From: Knoellia koreensis
Lineage (GTDB): Bacteria; Actinomycetota; Actinomycetes; Actinomycetales; Dermatophilaceae
Length of the DNA: 64,000 bases
Assembly: GCF_013041615.1 (NCBI RefSeq)
Contig: NZ_JABEPQ010000001.1
Location: 550,976-614,975 of the forward strand
Direction of reading: 5' to 3'
Shown in pieces: positions 12,529 to 21,699 of this stretch; the stretch's first letter is position 1, and each line of letters begins with the position of its first letter. The notes beneath the pieces were generated by a model. The model ran no database searches, had not been told where the DNA came from, and saw nothing but the letters and a program-made list of their open reading frames with translations. Both the position numbers and the translations under genes were made by a program.

Positions 12529-13352
12529 CCACTGGGCCCCACGCGGGGAAGCTCCCCGCGGCATACCTCTCGCCCGGCTCATCGTCGTTCACCGAGTTCG
12601 TCGGTGACCACGCGCCCGAGCTGTTGCCCTCGCGCCGCGCGCTGCCCCCTGGCAGCACCCTCGAGGCCCCGCACGGCACCACGATCGTCACGGTGACCAG
12701 CGACGGCGGCGTCGTCATGGCCGGCGACCGGCGCGCCACGATGGGCAACATCATCGCCAACCGCGACATGGAGAAGGTCTTCGCGGCCGACGAGTACTCC
12801 GCCGTCGGGATCGCCGGCACCGCCGGCATCGCGATCGAGCTGGTCAAGCTGTTCCAGGTCGAGCTCGAGCACTACGAGAAGATCGAGGGCACGCTGCTTT
12901 CGTTGGAGGGCAAGGCAAACCGGCTCGCTGCGATGATCCGCGGCAACCTCGGCATGGCGATGCAGGGGCTGTCGGTGGTGCCGATGTTCGCCGGCTACGA
13001 CCTCGAGCGGAACACCGGACGCATCTTCTCCTACGACGTGACCGGCGGCTGCTACGAGGAGCACGACCACCACAGCGTCGGCTCGGGTTCGCTCTTCGCG
13101 CGCGGCTCACTCAAGAAGCTGTGGCGCCCGGGGCTGTCGGGCGACGACGCCGTCCGGGTCGCCATCGAGGCGCTCTACGACGCCGCCGACGACGACTCGG
13201 CGACCGGCGGCCCCGACCTCGGTCGGCGCATCTGGCCGACCGTCGCGGTGATCGACGCCGAGGGCGTGCGTTTCGTCACCGAGGACGCGCTCACCGCGGT
13301 GGTCGAGTCCGTCATCGCCGACCGTCAGGGCAACCCGGGAGGTGCGCGATGA
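12525..13352 (+). CDS. prcB: 20S proteasome beta subunit PrcB
   Basis: Catalytic subunit of the 20S core, 275 residues. The propeptide (residues 1-51) ends in PHG and is cleaved autocatalytically to expose Thr52 in [23 protein letters not shown]; the catalytic Lys-region and Asp residues of the Ntn-hydrolase fold follow. GTG 12525 overlaps the pup stop (GTGA), and the ORF overlaps prcA by 4 nt (ATGA), so pup, prcB and prcA form one coupled unit. Confidence 0.97.
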   Translation: MTTGPHAGKLPAAYLSPGSSSFTEFVGDHAPELLPSRRALPPGSTLEAPHGTTIVTVTSDGGVVMAGDRRATMGNIIANRDMEKVFAADEYSAVGIAGTAGIAIELVKLFQVELEHYEKIEGTLLSLEGKANRLAAMIRGNLGMAMQGLSVVPMFAGYDLERNTGRIFSYDVTGGCYEEHDHHSVGSGSLFARGSLKKLWRPGLSGDDAVRVAIEALYDAADDDSATGGPDLGRRIWPTVAVIDAEGVRFVTEDALTAVVESVIADRQGNPGGAR

Positions 13353-14197
13353 GCAGCATGCCGTTCTACGTCTCACCCGAGCAGCTCATGAAGGACCGGG
13401 CCGACTACGCACGCAAGGGAATTGCGCGCGGTCGCTCGGTCGTCGTCCTCGGCTATGACAAGGGCATCGCGTTCGTCGCCGAGAACCCCTCGCGGGCCTT
13501 GCACAAGATCTCCGAGATCTACGACCGCATCGCGTTCGCGGCGGTGGGGAAGTACAACGAGTTCGAGAACCTGCGCGTGGCGGGTGTTCGGTATGCCGAC
13601 CTGCGGGGCTACTCCTACGACCGCACCGACGTGACGGCGCGCGGCCTGGCCAACGCCTACGCGCAGACGCTCGGCACCGTGTTCACCCAGGAGTCCAAGC
13701 CGTACGAGGTCGAGATCGTCGTGGCCGAGGTGGGCGCCACCGCCGAGGAGGACCAGATCTACCGGCTGACCTACGACGGGTCGGTAGCCGACGAGTACGG
13801 CTTCGTCGCGATGGGCGGCGCGGCCGACCAGATCGAGACCGGCCTCAAGGACCGCTGGCGCCCCGGCCTCAGCCTCGGCGACGCCCTCGGCCTGGCCGTC
13901 GCCGAGCTCGGTAAGGACCCCTCCGGTGGCCCCGACCGCACCCTCACCCCGGCCCAGCTGGAGGTGGCAGTGCTCGACCGCGAGCGGCCGCGGCGTTGCT
14001 TCCGGCGGCTCGGCGGTGGGTTGCTCGAGGCCTTGCTCAGCAGCGACGACCCCACGCGCGACGTGCCGACCGAGGACGACCCCACACCTGGTCGCCACGA
14101 CACGCTCACTGGCGACGGAGCGGTGGTCCGGGACATGTCGAGCAACCCGCAGACCCAGCTCGACGACGCCCGCGAGGACGACGTCCAGCCGGAGTGA
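13349..14197 (+). CDS. prcA: 20S proteasome alpha subunit PrcA
   Basis: Forms the outer gating rings of the 20S core and provides the pockets for the Arc GQYL tail. 282 residues. The N-terminal gate segment and helix H0 are [20 protein letters not shown], followed by the alpha-type fold ([18 protein letters not shown]). The C-terminal tail after about residue 235 is long, acidic and probably disordered ([12 protein letters not shown] and onward), as in other actinobacterial PrcA. ATG 13349 overlaps the prcB stop and has GGGAGG 7 nt upstream. Confidence 0.96.
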   Translation: MSSMPFYVSPEQLMKDRADYARKGIARGRSVVVLGYDKGIAFVAENPSRALHKISEIYDRIAFAAVGKYNEFENLRVAGVRYADLRGYSYDRTDVTARGLANAYAQTLGTVFTQESKPYEVEIVVAEVGATAEEDQIYRLTYDGSVADEYGFVAMGGAADQIETGLKDRWRPGLSLGDALGLAVAELGKDPSGGPDRTLTPAQLEVAVLDRERPRRCFRRLGGGLLEALLSSDDPTRDVPTEDDPTPGRHDTLTGDGAVVRDMSSNPQTQLDDAREDDVQPE

Positions 14198-14213
14198 CCG
14201 GTCGCGTCGAGGA

Positions 14214-14498
14214 CTAGGGCTGCGGCTCGCGTTCCGGGGTGCGGCCGGCCTGGCTCGACTCCGGCACCGCCCGGCGCTGCTTGTCGGTCCTGCCGAGGCT
14301 CTCGCGCACCCAGCGCAAGATCCCCGGCCCGGCGACCGCGCCACCGACCCCTCCGGCCATTCCGCCGACGATCAGGCCGTTGACCTTCTCGTAGCACGCC
14401 TCGCAGACGGGCTGCCCCAGCGGTGAGTAGTACGTCCCGCGACGCATGCTCCTGCCACAGCTGGTGCAGCTCGCCCGGCTCCGGGTCCTCGTGCTCAT
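14214..14498 (-). CDS. Small zinc-ribbon protein with a glycine-rich hydrophobic segment
   Basis: 94 residues, no family recognised. Two Cys pairs, CTSCGR (near residue 11) and CEAC (near 32), could form a zinc ribbon. They are followed by a Gly/Ala-rich stretch (VGGMAGGVGGAVAGPG) that could be membrane-associated or a glycine-zipper, then a polar tail. It lies convergent to prcA with only 16 nt between stops, so a shared termination zone is likely. The start is ATG 14498 with a GGGAGG-like ribosome-binding site. Confidence 0.6.
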   Translation of the reverse strand: MSTRTRSRASCTSCGRSMRRGTYYSPLGQPVCEACYEKVNGLIVGGMAGGVGGAVAGPGILRWVRESLGRTDKQRRAVPESSQAGRTPEREPQP

Positions 14499-14573
14499 GC
14501 GGTGCTCCCTCCCTGGCGGGCGACCTCGGTGCCCGGTGGGTGGATCGTACGCCTCCGGGTGGCTCCTGAGGCC

Positions 14574-15278
14574 CTAGTCGACCGGCAGCTCCCGCTCGAG
14601 CCACGCCACCGTCGCGGCCCACGCCTCCTGCGATGCACCCTCGTGGTGGAACGCGGGTGCCGGGTTGTCGAACGCGTGCCCGGCGCCGGCATACGTGAGG
14701 AACGTGGCGTCCCCACCGCCAGAGGTGACGGCCGCCTCGATCTCGCGGACGGTGTCCTCGGGGATGAAGGTGTCCTCCAGCCCGAAGTGGTGCAGGCTCG
14801 GGCAGGTCACGCGTGGTGCCAGGGAGAGCAGGCCCGGCAGCGCGGACCCGTAGTAGCTGACGAGGGCGTCCGGGCCCGGGTCGGCGACTGCAGCGACGTT
14901 GAAGGCGAGGCCGCCGCCGAAGCAGAAGCCGAGCAACCCGGTCGGTCCCTCGGCCTCGCCGAGTGCCCGCGTTGCGGCCAGTGCCGCGGCACCGTCGGCG
15001 ACGCCAGCCTCCCAGTCGAAACGCTGGAGCAGCCCCATCGCGGTCTCCAGCTGGTCGTCGGGGACGACCGGGTCGTCCAGGCGCCAGTACAGGTGCGGCA
15101 CGACGACGACATAGCCTTGCCCCGCAAGGTCTTTCGCCCGCTGTGTGATGTAGTCGGAGACTCCGAAGATCTCCTGGAACAGCACGATGCCCGGGCCGCG
15201 ACCGGCCTCGGGCAGGTGGACGTCGGCGGGCATGGTGCCACCCTCGACGGGGATGTTCAGCTGCGTGGGTTCGCTCAT
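14574..15278 (-). CDS. Dienelactone hydrolase family protein
   Basis: About 234 residues. The family triad is visible: the nucleophile Cys119 in GFCFGGG, Asp in the HHFGLEDTFIP region and His in GAGHAFDN; EIFG near residue 36 supports the nucleophile. Members hydrolyse lactones or activated esters, but the substrate is not evident. ATG 15278 is selected because TACGGT lies 6 nt upstream (leaderless) and because a longer in-frame start would run through the inverted-repeat hairpin at 15287-15335. It lies downstream of the peroxiredoxin on the same strand. Confidence 0.85.
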   Translation of the reverse strand: MSEPTQLNIPVEGGTMPADVHLPEAGRGPGIVLFQEIFGVSDYITQRAKDLAGQGYVVVVPHLYWRLDDPVVPDDQLETAMGLLQRFDWEAGVADGAAALAATRALGEAEGPTGLLGFCFGGGLAFNVAAVADPGPDALVSYYGSALPGLLSLAPRVTCPSLHHFGLEDTFIPEDTVREIEAAVTSGGGDATFLTYAGAGHAFDNPAPAFHHEGASQEAWAATVAWLERELPVD

Positions 15279-15284
15279 GGGCCA

Positions 15285-15290
15285 ACCGTA
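15285..15290 (-). promoter_or_regulatory. -10 element of the dienelactone hydrolase gene
   Basis: TACGGT on the minus strand, 6 nt before ATG 15278. Its first bases are the last bases of the octamer CGGCATAC, so box and hairpin overlap. Confidence 0.5.
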
Positions 15291-15335
15291 TGCCGCGTCC
15301 GCGCCGGAGGGGTGGTGGCGCGGACGCGGCATACG
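15287..15335. terminator. Perfect 19-bp inverted repeat built from two octamers
   Basis: CGTATGCCGCGTCCGCGCC (15287-15305) pairs perfectly with 15317-15335 across an 11-nt loop. The tips of both arms are the dispersed octamer in opposite orientation. It lies 37 nt past the peroxiredoxin stop, where a terminator is expected. No T-run follows, which is common in GC-rich actinobacteria. Confidence 0.8.
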
Positions 15336-15372
15336 CCCCGGTCGAGGAGGAGACGGCCGGGGACGGCACCCG

Positions 15373-16008
15373 TCAGGGCGTCGGGGCTGCTGCGTAACGC
15401 AGGTAGGGCTTGACCTCTTCGACGTCCTTGAACTTCGCCTGCGCGTCGGCCGTCGTGACCGTGGGGGCGACGATGATGCGCTCGCCCTGCTTCCAGTCGG
15501 CGGGCGTGGAGAACGGGCCCGCGTCGTTGACCTGGAGCGCGTCGAGGGCGCGCAGGATCTCGTCGAAGTTGCGCCCCGCGCTCTTGGGGTAGGTCAGCGA
15601 CAGGCGCACCTTGCCCGCCGGGTCGATGAGGAACACCGAACGGACGGGGGAGGTGTCGCCGGCGCCGGGGTGGATCATGTCGTAGAGCTCGGCCACCTGG
15701 CGGTCGGAGTCGGCGACGATGGGGTAGTCGACGCTGGCGCCGGCGACCTCCTCGATGTCGGACTTCCAGGCGTTGTGGTCCTCGAGGGCGTCGACCGACA
15801 CGGCCAGGACCTTGGTGTTGCGGGCGGCCCACTCGTCCTTGAGCTGGGCGACGCGGCCGAGCTCGGTGGTGCAGACGGGCGTGAAGTCGGCCGGGTGGCT
15901 GAAGAGCACGGCCCAGCCGTCGCCCTTCCAGTCGTGGAAGCTCAGCTCACCCTCGGTGGTCTGGGCGGTGAAGTCGGGTGCGTCGTCGCCGAGTCGCAGC
16001 GTGGCCAT
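15373..16008 (-). CDS. 1-Cys peroxiredoxin (Prx6/AhpC-TSA family)
   Basis: Thiol peroxidase, 211 residues, reducing hydroperoxides in the cytoplasm. The active site PADFTPVCTTELG has the peroxidatic Cys46, and the C-terminal extension after about residue 150 (FSTPADWKQGERIIVAPTV) is the Prx6-type dimerisation domain. No second conserved Cys is seen. ATG 16008 follows GGGAGGA at good spacing. An in-frame ATG at 16032 falls inside a large palindrome and is rejected. The 39-bp nested dyad upstream suggests a dedicated regulator. Confidence 0.93.
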   Translation of the reverse strand: MATLRLGDDAPDFTAQTTEGELSFHDWKGDGWAVLFSHPADFTPVCTTELGRVAQLKDEWAARNTKVLAVSVDALEDHNAWKSDIEEVAGASVDYPIVADSDRQVAELYDMIHPGAGDTSPVRSVFLIDPAGKVRLSLTYPKSAGRNFDEILRALDALQVNDAGPFSTPADWKQGERIIVAPTVTTADAQAKFKDVEEVKPYLRYAAAPTP

Positions 16009-16022
16009 GGGGTCCTCCCAGA

Positions 16023-16061
16023 GGTAACTCAATGTTTGTCATGACCAAACATGCCGTTACC
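16023..16061. promoter_or_regulatory. Nested palindrome upstream of the peroxiredoxin gene
   Basis: The inner dyad is ATGTTTG (16032-16038), spacer TCATGAC, CAAACAT (16046-16052). The outer dyad is GGTAAC (16023-16028) and GTTACC (16056-16061). Both share the centre at 16042. It lies 15 nt upstream of the start codon, is AT-richer than its surroundings and overlaps where the promoter or 5' leader must be. It is most likely an operator for a dimeric or tetrameric regulator; which one is unknown. Confidence 0.7.
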
Positions 16062-16134
16062 TGACCGTACTGTGGATACCCCGTCCGGATGATGGACGCC
16101 ACTGACCGGCAGCACGTCGAGACAAGAGGGTCGG

Positions 16135-17223
16135 TCAGGCGTGGCTGGGCGCCTTGCGGCCCTTGGGTGCGTCGGCCGTGGTCTCAGGCTCCGCTGCTGT
16201 CGCCGGTGTCTGCTCCGCACCGGGTTCGTAGCCGGAGTTGTCGGTCTCGCCCGTGGTGTCCTGGGTCTCGACGGCGGCCGGCTGCGCGGACTTGTCGTCG
16301 GCACCGAGGCCGTCGACCATCGATGCGCCGCCGAGGGTGGCGAGCATCTGCCGGACGTTGCTGAGCTGGGCGGTGATGCTGTCGCGGCGGGCCGTGGCAG
16401 CAGCCAGTTCGCGCTCGGAGTCGCGGCGGATCCGCTCGGCCTGCTCGCGGGCGGCGGCCACGAGCTGCTCGGCCTCCGACCGTGCCTCGGCGAGCACCCG
16501 CTGGGCCTCGGTGGAGGCGTCGCTGTGCGCCCGCTCGCTCTCGGCGCTGAGCGCGGCGGCCCGCTCCTGGGCCTGGGTGAGGGCCTGCTCGTGCTGGGCC
16601 ATCTGGGCCGAGAACTCCGCGGCAGCCTTGTCGCGGCGCTGCCCCAGCGTGGACTCGAAGTCCGCCGCCGCAGCCGCGGCCCGGGCCCGCTGGTGCTCGT
16701 AGAACGCCTCGGCCTCCTCGCGCCGGGCCGATGCCTCCCGGTCGGCGTCGTCGAGGATCGAGTCGGCCTGCTGTTTGGCCTTCTCGACCACCTGCGCGGC
16801 CTCGGCGTCGGCACGACCACGCACGTCCACGGCATACGCGTCCGCGTCCTTGCGCGCCTGGTCGGCCTCGAGCTGGGAGGTGCCCACCAGCGTGTCCGCA
16901 TCCACCCGCGCCTTGTCCCGGATGTCGGTCGCCTCCTGGTCGGCCAGGGCGAGGATCGAGCCGATCCGGTCACCGAGGTCGGCGAACGTCGGCGCCGCAG
17001 CCTTGCGCTGCTCGTCCTGCAGCGCCTCGAACTGGCGGGTCACGCCGGCGTGCTGCTCCTGCGCACGGGTGAGCGCGGCCCGCAGCTCGCTCACCTCGAC
17101 GGTGCGCTCGGCGGCCTCGCTGCGGGCCTGGGCCAGCGCGTTCGAGGTCTCCGCCTGCCACTGGTCGACCTGGGCCGGGTCGTAGCCGCGCAGGACGCTG
17201 CGGAAGGAGGTGCTGTCACTCAT
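16135..17223 (-). CDS. DivIVA-like coiled-coil protein
   Basis: 362 residues. The N-terminus FRSVLRGYDPAQVDQWQAE resembles the DivIVA lipid-binding domain (RGYD..QVD). It is followed by an almost uninterrupted alanine/glutamate-rich coiled coil (about residues 25-290) and an acidic, proline-containing tail. Such proteins act as polar or septal scaffolds in Actinobacteria. Its start overlaps the end of the next coiled-coil gene by 8 nt, so they are one operon. The pair sits inside the Pup-proteasome locus, in front of pafA and opposite to it. A CTGACCG/CGGTCAG stem spans the stop codon. Confidence 0.75.
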   Translation of the reverse strand: MSDSTSFRSVLRGYDPAQVDQWQAETSNALAQARSEAAERTVEVSELRAALTRAQEQHAGVTRQFEALQDEQRKAAAPTFADLGDRIGSILALADQEATDIRDKARVDADTLVGTSQLEADQARKDADAYAVDVRGRADAEAAQVVEKAKQQADSILDDADREASARREEAEAFYEHQRARAAAAAADFESTLGQRRDKAAAEFSAQMAQHEQALTQAQERAAALSAESERAHSDASTEAQRVLAEARSEAEQLVAAAREQAERIRRDSERELAAATARRDSITAQLSNVRQMLATLGGASMVDGLGADDKSAQPAAVETQDTTGETDNSGYEPGAEQTPATAAEPETTADAPKGRKAPSHA

Positions 17224-18697
17224 GGTCGGTCCGTTCGCTCTCAGTGGGGGTTGGGGCTGGGGCGGTGGCCTTCTCGGGCACGGCGAGGGCGTCGATGACG
17301 CCGGTCAGGTGACCGAGCTGCTTGGTGATGTCCTCGCGCCGGGACGCGAGGGAGGCCACCTCGGCGCGGGCGCGGTCGAGCATGGCACGCGCCTCGGCGC
17401 GCACGCGGTCGGCCTCCTCGCGCGCCTGGGTGGCCGAGGAGACGAGCTGCTCACGGGCGGCCCGGTGGGACTCGTGCGTCTCGCGTTGCAGCCGTTCGAT
17501 CTCCGACGCCGTGCGCTCCCGCACGAGGCGCGCGGCCTTCTCGGCCTCCTCGACCCGTCGGGTGGCGCGTTCGCGGGCGAGGCGCTCGGTGTCGTCGGCG
17601 TCGCGGCGGGTCCGGTCGGCCGCCTCCTGCGCGGCGGCGATGGTGCGCTCAGCCTGGGCCTGGGCAGCCGTGAGGACGGCTTCCGCCTGCGCGCGCACCC
17701 GCTCGGACTCGGCTCGCGCTGCCTCGCGCTCACCGCGGGCCCGGTGGGCGGCGCGGGCGAGTGCGGTCTGGATCAGCTGGCGCCGCGAACGCATCCGCGC
17801 GCCCAGCTCCTGGTGGGTCTCGCGGCGCAGGCGGGCCACCTCGGCCTCACCCTCGTCGAGCACCCGGCGGACCGTGTCCTGGCCCCACTTCAGGTGGTCC
17901 TCGGCCTGGGTCATGATCTCGGTGGCCTCGGCGTGCGCGCGGTCGAGCCGCTCCTGGGCGTCGGTGCGCGCCTGCTCGACCAGCTGCTCGGCCTCGGCCC
18001 GACGCTCGGCGAGGTGCTGCTCGGCAGCCGACCGCGTCTGCTCGGCCTCCTTCGTCGCGGCCGACCTGGCCTCCTGCGCCTGGTGCTCCGCCTCGGCCAG
18101 CAGCGCCGCGTGGGCGGCCTTCTGCTCCTCGTCGCGCTGCGCGAAGTGGGTGTCCATCTTCGCCACGCCGGCCGCGAAGTCCGCGTCGCGCTCACGTTCG
18201 TGGGCGGCATACCGGCTCATGGCCTGGTCGTAGTCGCTCTGGGCGCTCGCCCGCAGCTGCTCGGCCTCGGTCGTCGCGAGGGCGACGAGCCGTTGCGCCT
18301 CGAGGCGCGCGGAGGAGACCGCCTCCTCGCTCGTGCGCGTGGCCGACTGGGTGAGCAGCGAGGCCTGCTCGGTGGCGTCGGCGACGAGCGACTCGGCCTC
18401 GCCCTGGGCGTCGGTGAGGGTGCGACCGACGAGCTCGCGTTCACGAACGGCGTCGGCGTGCTGGCGCTGGGCGTCCTCGAGGAGCGCGCGGGCCTCGGCG
18501 CGCATCCGCTCCGCGTCGGCACGCGCCGCCGCGAGCGTCTCGTCGGTCTCGGCGCGCATCGCGTCCGCGTACGCCTGGGCGCGTTCGAGGATCGACTGGG
18601 TATGCCGGGTCAGGTCGCCGATGGGGGTGGTCGGCTGGCCTGCGGTCCGGTTCGCCGTGTCCGCGGGGGCGTCGGGCATGGGGCCAGTGTCGCGCAT
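17216..18697 (-). CDS. Long coiled-coil protein, possible polar scaffold
   Basis: 493 residues from ATG 18697 (ATG 18679 is also possible). After a short proline-rich head (about residues 1-25) nearly the whole protein is heptad-like Ala/Glu/Arg repeat (residues 30-460), ending in a proline-rich tail. The composition is that of Scy/FilP-type or DivIVA-associated scaffolds, but I cannot assign it to one family. The GC-rich repetitive coding sequence explains the many open frames on the opposite strand. It is transcribed divergently from pafA, with 88 nt between starts. Confidence 0.7.
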   Translation of the reverse strand: MRDTGPMPDAPADTANRTAGQPTTPIGDLTRHTQSILERAQAYADAMRAETDETLAAARADAERMRAEARALLEDAQRQHADAVRERELVGRTLTDAQGEAESLVADATEQASLLTQSATRTSEEAVSSARLEAQRLVALATTEAEQLRASAQSDYDQAMSRYAAHERERDADFAAGVAKMDTHFAQRDEEQKAAHAALLAEAEHQAQEARSAATKEAEQTRSAAEQHLAERRAEAEQLVEQARTDAQERLDRAHAEATEIMTQAEDHLKWGQDTVRRVLDEGEAEVARLRRETHQELGARMRSRRQLIQTALARAAHRARGEREAARAESERVRAQAEAVLTAAQAQAERTIAAAQEAADRTRRDADDTERLARERATRRVEEAEKAARLVRERTASEIERLQRETHESHRAAREQLVSSATQAREEADRVRAEARAMLDRARAEVASLASRREDITKQLGHLTGVIDALAVPEKATAPAPTPTESERTDHE

Positions 18698-18773
18698 GGG
18701 ACAGCGCGATTGCAGCGGGGTTCGGGAGTTCAGACCATCCCTTTACCCGACGAACGGGCTGACCTGCGGTGTT

Positions 18774-18779
18774 TACAGT
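18774..18779 (+). promoter_or_regulatory. -10 element of pafA (leaderless)
   Basis: TACAGT, 6 nt before ATG 18786. No convincing -35 hexamer is visible. Confidence 0.55.
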
Positions 18780-18785
18780 GGTGCC

Positions 18786-20153
18786 ATGGAGCGTCGGATC
18801 TTCGGGATCGAGAACGAGTACGGCATCACGTGCACCTTCCAGGGTCAGCGCCGGCTCACGCCCGACGAGGTCGCGCGCTACCTGTTCCGCAAGGTCGTGT
18901 CCTGGGGCCGGTCCTCGAACGTGTTCCTGTCCAACGGGTCCCGGCTCTACCTCGACGTCGGGTCGCACCCGGAGTACGCCACCCCCGAGTGCGACCACGT
19001 GCGCCAGCTCGTCATCCACGACAAGGCGGGGGAGCGGATCGTCGAAGGCCTGGTCGCCGACGCGCAGGAGAGGCTGGCCGAGGAGGGCATCGAGGGCGAG
19101 ATCTACGTCTTCAAGAACAACACCGACTCGGCCGGCAACTCCTACGGGTGCCACGAGAACTACCTCGTCGGGCGCGCGGGGGAGTTCCAGGCGCTGTCGG
19201 ACGTGCTGATCCCCTTCCTGGTGAGTCGCCAAATCACTTGTGGCGCAGGGAAGGTCGTGACGACCAGCAAGGGCGCAACGTTCTGCGTCAGTCAGCGCGC
19301 CGACCACATCTGGGAGGGCGTCTCGTCCGCGACGACCCGCAGCCGACCGATCATCAACACCCGCGACGAGCCGCACGCGGACGCCGAGCGCTACCGCCGG
19401 TTGCACGTCATCGTCGGCGACTCGAACATGAGCGAGACGACGACCATGCTCAAGGTCGGGTCGGCCGACCTGGTGCTGCGGATGATCGAGGCCGGGGTCG
19501 TCGTCCGCGACCTCACCCTGGAGAACCCCATCCGCGCCATCCGTGAGATGAGCCACGACATGACCGGACGCAAGACGGTACGGCTGTCGAACGGGCGCGA
19601 GCTGTCGGCGCTGCAGATCCAGACCGAGTACCTCGAGCGCGCCACGGCGTTCGCCGACCGGGAGGGGCTGACCGACCCGATCCACAAGCAGGTGCTCGAC
19701 CTGTGGGAGCGCACCCTGCGGGCGGTCGAGACCGACAACCTGTCCCTGGTCGACACCGAGATCGACTGGGTCATCAAGCACAAGCTGATCACCGGCTACA
19801 TGGCCAAGCACGACCTGCCGATGGAGCACCCGCGCATCGCCCAGCTCGACTTGGCCTACCACGACGTCAACCGCGAACGTGGCCTGTTCTACCTGCTGCA
19901 GAAGCATGGTCGCGCCGCCCGCGTGTGCACCGACCCCGAGGTGTTCGAGGCCAAGACGGTGCCGCCGCAGACGACCCGCGCCAAGCTGCGCGGCGACTTC
20001 ATCAAGGCGGCGCAGGAGCACCGCCGCGACTTCACCGTCGACTGGGTACACCTGAAGCTCAACGACCAGGCGCAGCGCACCGTTCTGTGCAAGGACCCGT
20101 TCGCGTCCGAGGACGTCCGCGTCGAGCGGCTCATCGAGGGGATGCGGGGCTAG
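18786..20153 (+). CDS. pafA: Pup-protein ligase PafA
   Basis: ATP-dependent ligase that joins the C-terminal Glu of deamidated Pup to substrate lysines. 455 residues, close to the usual 450-480. The N-terminus [13 protein letters not shown] holds the metal and ATP glutamates; [18 protein letters not shown] contains the catalytic Asp; [20 protein letters not shown] and [11 protein letters not shown] are shared with Dop. The Dop loop is absent, which separates ligase from deamidase. It is followed by an FKBP lipoprotein gene with its own upstream space. Confidence 0.97.
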   Translation: MERRIFGIENEYGITCTFQGQRRLTPDEVARYLFRKVVSWGRSSNVFLSNGSRLYLDVGSHPEYATPECDHVRQLVIHDKAGERIVEGLVADAQERLAEEGIEGEIYVFKNNTDSAGNSYGCHENYLVGRAGEFQALSDVLIPFLVSRQITCGAGKVVTTSKGATFCVSQRADHIWEGVSSATTRSRPIINTRDEPHADAERYRRLHVIVGDSNMSETTTMLKVGSADLVLRMIEAGVVVRDLTLENPIRAIREMSHDMTGRKTVRLSNGRELSALQIQTEYLERATAFADREGLTDPIHKQVLDLWERTLRAVETDNLSLVDTEIDWVIKHKLITGYMAKHDLPMEHPRIAQLDLAYHDVNRERGLFYLLQKHGRAARVCTDPEVFEAKTVPPQTTRAKLRGDFIKAAQEHRRDFTVDWVHLKLNDQAQRTVLCKDPFASEDVRVERLIEGMRG

Positions 20154-20224
20154 CGTTTTCGGTGGTCACAGGTCTGGCGGTTATGGTGACGAGCGACTGG
20201 TTCCTACCGAAAGACCCCAAACTC

Positions 20225-21175
20225 GTGCACTCTCGACGCATCAGCGCCCTCGGCGCCGCGCTGCTGGCCGGCGCCCTCACCCTCACCGCCTGTGGTTCGC
20301 AGGACAAGCCCAAGAGCGGCGCCCTCGACAAGGTCACCGTGACCGGCGGCAGCGACACCCAGGCCCCCACCGTCAAGGTCGAGCCCAAGCCGCTCACCGT
20401 CACGGACACCACCACCAAGGTCCTCAAGGCCGGCGACGGTGCAACCGTCAAGGGCGATGAGATCGTCAGCGTGAAGTACGTGCTGCTCAACGCCAAGGAC
20501 TCCTCGGTGCTGGACACGAACTTCGGCAAGCAGAACCTCGGCCTGAACCTCGGCTCGCAGCAGCTGCTGCCCGGCTTCAAGAAGGGCCTGACGAACCAGA
20601 AGGTCGGCTCGCGCGTCCTCGTGGCCATGCCGCCGAAGGACGCCTTCGGCAGCCAGGGCAACACCGACCTCAAGGTCGGCGCCAACGACAGCGTGCTGTT
20701 CCTCATGGACGTCGTGTCCGCGACCAAGGCGCTGCCGTCGGCCCAGGGCAAGGAGGTCGCGCCCAAGAAGGACCTGCCCACGGTCAAGGTCGAGGACGGC
20801 AAGGCCGCCACGATCACGATCCCCAAGGGCGTCAAGCCGCCGACCAAGACGGTCAGCCAGCCGCTCATCCAGGGCACCGGCCCCAAGGTGCAGGCGGGCC
20901 AGACGGTCCGGGTCACCTACACCGGCGCGGTCTACGGCACCGGCAAGGTCTTCGACTACTCGGCCAAGTCGCCGGAGAAGTACTTCGAGACCGTCATCGG
21001 CAAGCAGCAGGTCATCAAGGGCTGGGACTCCTCGATCGTCGGCGCCAACGTCGGCAGCCGGCTGCTCCTGATCGTTCCGCCGGCCGATGGCTACGGCGCC
21101 GCCGGCCAGCCGCAGGCCGGCATCAAGGGCACCGACACGCTCGTGTTCGTCGTCGACATCCTCGCGGCATACTGA
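20225..21175 (+). CDS. Exported lipoprotein with two FKBP-type peptidyl-prolyl isomerase domains
   Basis: About 316 residues. GTG 20225 begins a lipoprotein signal, MHSRRISALGAALLAGALTL followed by lipobox LTAC, so the mature protein is lipid-anchored outside the membrane. The two FKBP domains cover about residues 60-160 (diverged) and 215-316 (GQTVRVTYTGAVYGTGKVFD, GSRLLLIVPPADGYG). It probably assists folding of exported proteins. The in-frame ATG at 20183 would place a polar 14-residue extension before the signal and is less likely; TATGGT there may be the -10 element. It precedes a cytoplasmic FKBP gene. Confidence 0.88.
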   Translation: MHSRRISALGAALLAGALTLTACGSQDKPKSGALDKVTVTGGSDTQAPTVKVEPKPLTVTDTTTKVLKAGDGATVKGDEIVSVKYVLLNAKDSSVLDTNFGKQNLGLNLGSQQLLPGFKKGLTNQKVGSRVLVAMPPKDAFGSQGNTDLKVGANDSVLFLMDVVSATKALPSAQGKEVAPKKDLPTVKVEDGKAATITIPKGVKPPTKTVSQPLIQGTGPKVQAGQTVRVTYTGAVYGTGKVFDYSAKSPEKYFETVIGKQQVIKGWDSSIVGANVGSRLLLIVPPADGYGAAGQPQAGIKGTDTLVFVVDILAAY

Positions 21176-21223
21176 CCCGTCACTGAGTCCGGACCGCACC
21201 GAAACTCGAGATAGGAGAACGAC

Positions 21224-21610
21224 ATGCCGTTCGACCCCAACACCACCAAGCCCGAGGTCGACTTCCCCGGCGACGAGGCCCCGACCGAGCTCGTCATCGA
21301 GGACATCACCGAGGGTGACGGCCAGGAGGCCAAGGCTGGTGACACCATCTCGGCGCACTACGTCGGCGTGGCGCACTCGACCGGCGAGGAGTTCGACGCC
21401 TCGTGGAACCGCGGCGGCCCGCTGGACTTCCGGCTCGGTGTCGGCCAGGTCATCAAGGGCTGGGACGACGGCATCGTCGGCATGAAGGTCGGCGGCCGCC
21501 GCAAGCTCGTCATCCCGCCGCAGCTCGGGTACGGCGACCGCGGCGCGGGCGCTGCGATCAAGCCGGGCGAGACGCTGATCTTCGTCGTCGACCTCGTCGA
21601 CGTGCGCTGA
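21224..21610 (+). CDS. FKBP-type peptidyl-prolyl cis-trans isomerase
   Basis: 128 residues, one FKBP domain without signal peptide. The conserved core is visible: AHYVGVAHSTGEEFDASW, GQVIKGWDDGIVGMKVGGRRKLVIPP and the LGYG loop, with FVVDLVDV as the closing strand. Cytoplasmic proline isomerase/chaperone. A good ribosome-binding site (AGGAGA) precedes ATG 21224. A strong intrinsic terminator follows at 21626. Confidence 0.95.
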   Translation: MPFDPNTTKPEVDFPGDEAPTELVIEDITEGDGQEAKAGDTISAHYVGVAHSTGEEFDASWNRGGPLDFRLGVGQVIKGWDDGIVGMKVGGRRKLVIPPQLGYGDRGAGAAIKPGETLIFVVDLVDVR

Positions 21611-21625
21611 CGCACTTCACTGGCG

Positions 21626-21669
21626 AAAGCTGGCTTCACTCGGGATCTTTCCCGAGCGAAGCCAGCTTT
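21626..21669. terminator. Rho-independent bidirectional terminator
   Basis: Arms 21626-21645 and 21650-21669 are complementary over 20 bp with one mismatch, with a 4-nt loop. The stem ends in AAA/TTT so it carries a T-run on both strands. It lies between the convergent FKBP gene and the DUF3866 gene. Confidence 0.9.
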
Positions 21670-21699
21670 TGCGCGTCACGCGGAAAAGCTGAGGCGGGG

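Noticed and set aside
16030-16032. ATG in the peroxiredoxin palindrome as start
   Set aside because: It lies inside the operator-like dyad; ATG 16008 has a strong ribosome-binding site and matches the family N-terminus.
17216-18697. Repetitive sequence in the coiled-coil gene as a CRISPR or tandem repeat array
   Set aside because: The repetition comes from Ala/Glu/Arg codons in heptads; there are no fixed-length repeats or spacers. I see no CRISPR array in the window.
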